A DNA stretch of 64,000 nucleotides from Hominenteromicrobium mulieris (GTDB taxonomy: Bacteria > Bacillota > Clostridia > Oscillospirales > Acutalibacteraceae), in contig JAJJOY010000003.1 of the NCBI GenBank assembly GCA_021029595.1, positions 344,958 through 408,957 on the forward strand. The letters run 5' to 3'. Made by a program: the position numbers and the translations under genes. The notes under the pieces are model-generated. The model was not told the DNA's origin and did no database searches. It was given only the letters and a program-made list of their open reading frames with translations. This document shows, piece after piece, positions 60,782 to 64,000 of the stretch (positions within the stretch are counted from its first letter, which is position 1; each line of letters opens with the position of its first letter).

Positions 60782-61157
60782 TATCCCCCGCATGGACTAC
60801 CGCCAGTACCGGGCAGCCCGCCGCCTTGTGCATGAGTGCTGCAACTATGACAGCGGGAATTGTCTGCTGTTGGAGGACGGCGAGCCTTGCGTGTGTGTGC
60901 AGAGTATCAGCTATTCGCTGCTCTGCCGCTGGTTTACTGCCGCTGTCCTGCCCCTTGATGAAGCACTGGAGGCCGCCCTCATGCGCCGGGAAAGCCGGAA
61001 ACGCTGCGCTGTCTGCGGGGCGTTCTTTGTCCCCAAATCCAACCGGGGGAAATACTGCCCGGACTGCGCCGGACGCATGAAGCGGATAAACGCCGCCAAA
61101 CGGAAGCGGAAACAAAGGGAGAAATGTCACGCTTTAGGGCATTTCAAACCCGCATAA
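60771..61157 (+). CDS. Cysteine-rich VLP domain protein
   Basis: The ATG at 60771 follows AAAGGAGC and gives 128 residues, overlapping the relaxase end by 11 nt. It contains the family pattern ARRLVHECCNYDSGNCLLL, the Cys-Val-Cys pair and AAVLPLD. A zinc-ribbon-like end has CAVCGAFF and YCPDCAGRM, followed by a strongly basic tail. The role is unknown; position suggests mobilization or replication. Confidence 0.85.
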   Translation: MNGNIPRMDYRQYRAARRLVHECCNYDSGNCLLLEDGEPCVCVQSISYSLLCRWFTAAVLPLDEALEAALMRRESRKRCAVCGAFFVPKSNRGKYCPDCAGRMKRINAAKRKRKQREKCHALGHFKPA

Positions 61158-61266
61158 ATCAAGGCTTTTTTGGAGGGTGTCAAAGGGTGCGTGATACATT
61201 TATCCTTTTCCCCCGAAAACGCCCCCTAAAAGCGTAACAGAACCCATAGACAGACACCACAAGGAG

Positions 61267-62034
61267 GTGAACCCTATCGCTGATTATATGACCGCAGAAA
61301 CGGAGCTGCCCGCTTACCTGCCTTACCCCCGTTTCCTGCTGAAAATGGACATATCCCACACCGCCAAGCTGCTGTATGTGCTGCTGTTAGACCGTTCCAC
61401 CCTTTCGCAGAAGAACGGCTGGCAGGACAGCGAGGGACGGATATACATTGTCTACCCCATAGCAGAGATAGCGGAAATGCTGGATAAAGGCTGCACCACC
61501 ATAAAGGGCGCACTGAACGAACTGGACGCTGCCGGGCTGCTGGAACGCAGACGGACGGGCTTTTCTGCCGCCAACCGTCTGTATGTGAAAGTGCCGCCTA
61601 TTCCAGTGGTACAGTTTTCCGACCAACTGACGGACGGAAAACCGACCCTCATAAGGGCGGGAAACCGACCAACTGACAGCCGGAAAACTGACCTTATGAC
61701 GGTCGGAAAACCGTCCCCTAACCAAACTAATATAAACAACCTAATAGAGAGCCAAACAAAAAGAGCGAGTGAGGGGCAGCCCCCTGCCGCTTATGGCAGA
61801 TATAAAAATGTATTCCTTTCTGACGCAGAACTTTTGGAACTGGAACAGGACTTCCCCGGCAAGTGGGAGTATTACCTTGACCGGCTTTCCTGCCATATCG
61901 CTTCCACTGGGAAGCAGTACCACAGCCATGCAGCCACCATTTACAAGTGGGCGCAGGAAGACGCTGCCAAAGGCAAGGCTGCCCCGAAACAGGGCATACC
62001 CGATTATTCATGCAAGGAGGGCGAGAGCTTATGA
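61267..62034 (+). CDS. Replication initiator protein A (RepA family)
   Basis: The 255-residue protein starts with the RepA N-terminal domain (LPAYLPYPRFLLKMDISHTA, then a winged helix around IAEMLDKGCTTIKGALNELD), a variable linker and a C-terminal helical domain. The start is ambiguous: GTG 61267 lies in the ribosome site, ATG 61288 is 20 nt after it, and an ATC at 61276 has the ideal spacing. The protein would start replication of the excised element. It overlaps the DnaC-like gene. Confidence 0.85.
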   Translation: MNPIADYMTAETELPAYLPYPRFLLKMDISHTAKLLYVLLLDRSTLSQKNGWQDSEGRIYIVYPIAEIAEMLDKGCTTIKGALNELDAAGLLERRRTGFSAANRLYVKVPPIPVVQFSDQLTDGKPTLIRAGNRPTDSRKTDLMTVGKPSPNQTNINNLIESQTKRASEGQPPAAYGRYKNVFLSDAELLELEQDFPGKWEYYLDRLSCHIASTGKQYHSHAATIYKWAQEDAAKGKAAPKQGIPDYSCKEGESL

Positions 62035-62885
62035 AAAACGAGATTGAAGCTATGATTACGGACATTACAGCCACTACCGCCGAAGCGGAGGACTACACAG
62101 GCGAGGACGGGCTTTTATACTGCGGCAAGTGCCATACGCCCAAAGAAGCCTACTTTGCAGAGGGAAAGACCTGTTTCGGGCGTGACCGCCACCCAACAGA
62201 CTGCGACTGCCAGCGAGCAGCCCGTGAAAAGCAGCAAGCCGCCGAAAGCCGACAGAAGCACCTTGAAAAAGTGGAGGACTTGAAACGCCGGGGCTTTACC
62301 GACCCTGCTATGCGGAACTGGACATTTGAGCATGACAACGGCAGAAACCCACAGACCGAAACCGCCCGCTTTTATGTGGAGAGCTGGGAAACCATGCAGG
62401 CTGAAAATATCGGCTACCTGTTTTGGGGCGGCGTGGGGACAGGAAAAAGCTACCTTGCCGCCTGTATCGCCAACGCCCTTATGGAGAAAGAGGTTGCCGT
62501 CTGTATGACAAACTTTGCAACCATACTCAATGACCTTGCTGCCAGCTTTGATGGCAGGAACGAATATATTTCCCGCCTTTGCAGCTACCCCCTGCTGATA
62601 CTTGATGATTTTGGTATGGAGCGAGGAACAGAATACGGGCTGGAACAGGTTTACAGCGTGATTGACAGCCGTTACCGAAGCGACAAGCCGCTGATCGCCA
62701 CGACCAACCTCACGCTGGAGGAATTGCAGCACCCGCAGGACACGCCCCACGCCCGTATCTATGACAGGCTGACTTCCATGTGCGCCCCCGTCCGCTTCAC
62801 GGGCAGCAACTTCCGAAAGGAAACCGCACAGGAAAAACTGGAACGCTTAAAGCAACTGATGAAGCAGCGAAAGGAGAGCCTATGA
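62031..62885 (+). CDS. DnaC/IstB-like AAA+ helicase loader
   Basis: The ATG at 62031 overlaps the RepA stop (ATGA) and gives 284 residues. An N-terminal zinc-binding part has CGKCHTP and a later DCDCQR. The AAA+ core has Walker A GGVGTGKSYLA near residue 137 and Walker B LLILDDFGME near 190, then the sensor motif ATTNLTLEEL. It probably loads the host helicase at the element's origin with RepA. Confidence 0.92.
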   Translation: MKNEIEAMITDITATTAEAEDYTGEDGLLYCGKCHTPKEAYFAEGKTCFGRDRHPTDCDCQRAAREKQQAAESRQKHLEKVEDLKRRGFTDPAMRNWTFEHDNGRNPQTETARFYVESWETMQAENIGYLFWGGVGTGKSYLAACIANALMEKEVAVCMTNFATILNDLAASFDGRNEYISRLCSYPLLILDDFGMERGTEYGLEQVYSVIDSRYRSDKPLIATTNLTLEELQHPQDTPHARIYDRLTSMCAPVRFTGSNFRKETAQEKLERLKQLMKQRKESL

Positions 62886-63079
62886 CAGAAACGAAACAGA
62901 CAAGCACCACCAAAACAGACCGCCGCCCGGACTGTGTAACGGAAATCCGCATGGGCAATTCCGTCCTTACCGTTTCCGGCTTCTTCAAGCAGGGCGCAAC
63001 CGATACCGCAGCCGACAAGATGATGAAAGTGCTGGAAGCGGAGGCTGCTGCCGGACATACGCCACCGTTCAGCGCATAA
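62882..63079 (+). CDS. TnpW family transposon protein
   Basis: The ATG at 62882 overlaps the previous stop (ATGA) and gives 65 residues. After a Thr/Lys-rich start it has VTEIRMGNSVLTVSGFFKQG and DKMMKVLEAEA, as in the second TnpW group. It is the last plus-strand gene of the replication operon. Function unknown. Confidence 0.78.
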   Translation: MTETKQTSTTKTDRRPDCVTEIRMGNSVLTVSGFFKQGATDTAADKMMKVLEAEAAAGHTPPFSA

Positions 63080-63140
63080 GTGATGACATGGAAAAGCGGT
63101 CACGCCGGGGAGCATGACCGCTGGAATATCAGTAACAACT

Positions 63141-63680
63141 TTATTTTTTCCGAAGTTTCAACTCAATGCCTTTTGGAGCAGCTATATCCTGCAACAGTTT
63201 TGCGATAACAGAAGCCTGTTCTTTCTTCCCCATACTTTGAAAATCCTTATCGGATTTAACTGTTTGCAAGATATTTTCAATTTCTTTAATCGTTAAGAGA
63301 TTGACTGCAACACAGAATAGATTTTTTCTGCGCCCGTCATTATAGTGTGACAAGAGGAAATCCAATAATTTGCGCTTTTCTTCCTGTTCAGCATTATAGG
63401 CGGGAATCCCTATCTGGCTGGCTTTTTCCATGTCATTCATTTGATTATGATGAGTTATAAAAGAATCAAAATCATCTATATGAGCGTATTTGTCACAAGG
63501 GAAGCTGGTACACTGAAAGCAATATTCGATTTTCCCATGTTCAATACTGCACTTTGCGATTTTACAACTTTGATTATCAACGCCGCAACCGGAACAATGC
63601 CCTGCCAAATTCATAGGACATAATTTACAATTTAGACCACAAAGAGAAAGGTACTGATTGTTACGGACAAACCCTTTCAT
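63141..63680 (-). CDS. DUF3795 cysteine-rich protein
   Basis: The ATG at 63680 follows GGGGG and gives 179 residues; the GTG six bases upstream is part of that site. The N-terminus has a dense Cys pattern, CGLNCKLCPMN, HCSGCG, CKIAKC, CFQCTSFPCDKY, which defines DUF3795 and probably binds zinc or an iron-sulfur cluster. The C-terminal half is helical. It is the only minus-strand gene in this element and is more AT-rich than its neighbours. It is probably cargo. Confidence 0.85.
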   Translation of the reverse strand: MKGFVRNNQYLSLCGLNCKLCPMNLAGHCSGCGVDNQSCKIAKCSIEHGKIEYCFQCTSFPCDKYAHIDDFDSFITHHNQMNDMEKASQIGIPAYNAEQEEKRKLLDFLLSHYNDGRRKNLFCVAVNLLTIKEIENILQTVKSDKDFQSMGKKEQASVIAKLLQDIAAPKGIELKLRKK

Positions 63681-63863
63681 TGTCACACCCCCTTGTATTG
63701 ATTAGCTCCATTTTACCATAAGAACAAGAGTTTTTCTACTATGCAATCCCAATCATCTGCTACACAAAAAACGGCGATTTGACCGACCATAAAGAAGCAG
63801 ATTTGACGCTTTTGCCGCTATACAGACAGCCGCCCCATGTGGTACAATCAAGGTACGGAATAG

Positions 63864-64000
<137 letters not shown>

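Noticed and set aside
61267..61269. GTG at 61267 as a firm start of RepA
   Set aside because: It lies inside the ribosome-binding sequence; the actual start is left open between positions 61276 and 61288.

Overview
The window reads as a Clostridia chromosome, probably an Oscillospirales/Ruminococcaceae-type gut anaerobe. This rests on the moderately GC-rich codon use, strong GGAGG ribosome sites, a SpoVB-type flippase that points to spore formation, an archaeal-type short ProS, glycan-degrading enzymes, and the Tn1549-style conjugative genes. The species cannot be named from the sequence alone.

Positions 1-39,700 are chromosomal backbone. In order they hold: a MATE exporter cut by the window edge; a five-gene oligopeptide/dipeptide ABC importer operon on the minus strand (1,330-7,332) with a promoter about 400 nt upstream; a divergent GH13 alpha-glucosidase; tRNA-Ala(CGC); a CBS/DRTGG-type family II pyrophosphatase; an MFS gene broken by an in-frame TGA, with a divergent AraC regulator; a GNAT gene. 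Next is a large aromatic amino acid cluster on the minus strand, aroE-aroK-(structured leader with terminator)-aroF-tyrA-aroB-aroA-aroC-pheA, which has every chorismate step except 3-dehydroquinate dehydratase and adds both prephenate branches. It is followed by acpP, proS, a Gfo/Idh/MocA oxidoreductase with a TIM-barrel isomerase, a carboxylesterase, HD and GNAT proteins, an Xaa-Pro peptidase, prmA, spoVB, a second TIM-barrel isomerase, an MFS transporter and a GH29 fucosidase.

From about 39,715 to the right edge the DNA is mobile and nested. A NUDIX gene stops after about 34 codons. Beyond it lies a mosaic with gene tails, an AT-rich NTF2-like gene, a repeated TTAGCAA motif and the 3' half of a tRNA-Arg(CCT) that looks like an attachment-site remnant. 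A Tn1549-like ICE backbone follows (excisionase-like HTH, replication protein, PcfB, VirD4, Maff2). Its virD4 gene is split at 44,885/54,152 by a 9.27-kb mobilizable element carrying a large serine recombinase, TnpV, two cargo genes, a DUF3847 protein, a frameshifted MobA/L relaxase, a primase/helicase and TnpW. Its maff2 gene is cut at about 55,125 by a second mobilizable element. That one carries GntR, an ABC-2 exporter, a sigma factor, MobC, a relaxase, RepA and DnaC-like replication proteins, TnpW, a DUF3795 protein, and a second serine recombinase that runs off the window.

The most unusual items are the doubly interrupted ICE, the cargo protein with a GGADGPT motif, arrays of back-to-back hairpins between genes, a 20-bp-period repeat after the glucosidase, the structured leader before aroF, and several single-base lesions (MFS stop codon, relaxase frameshift).
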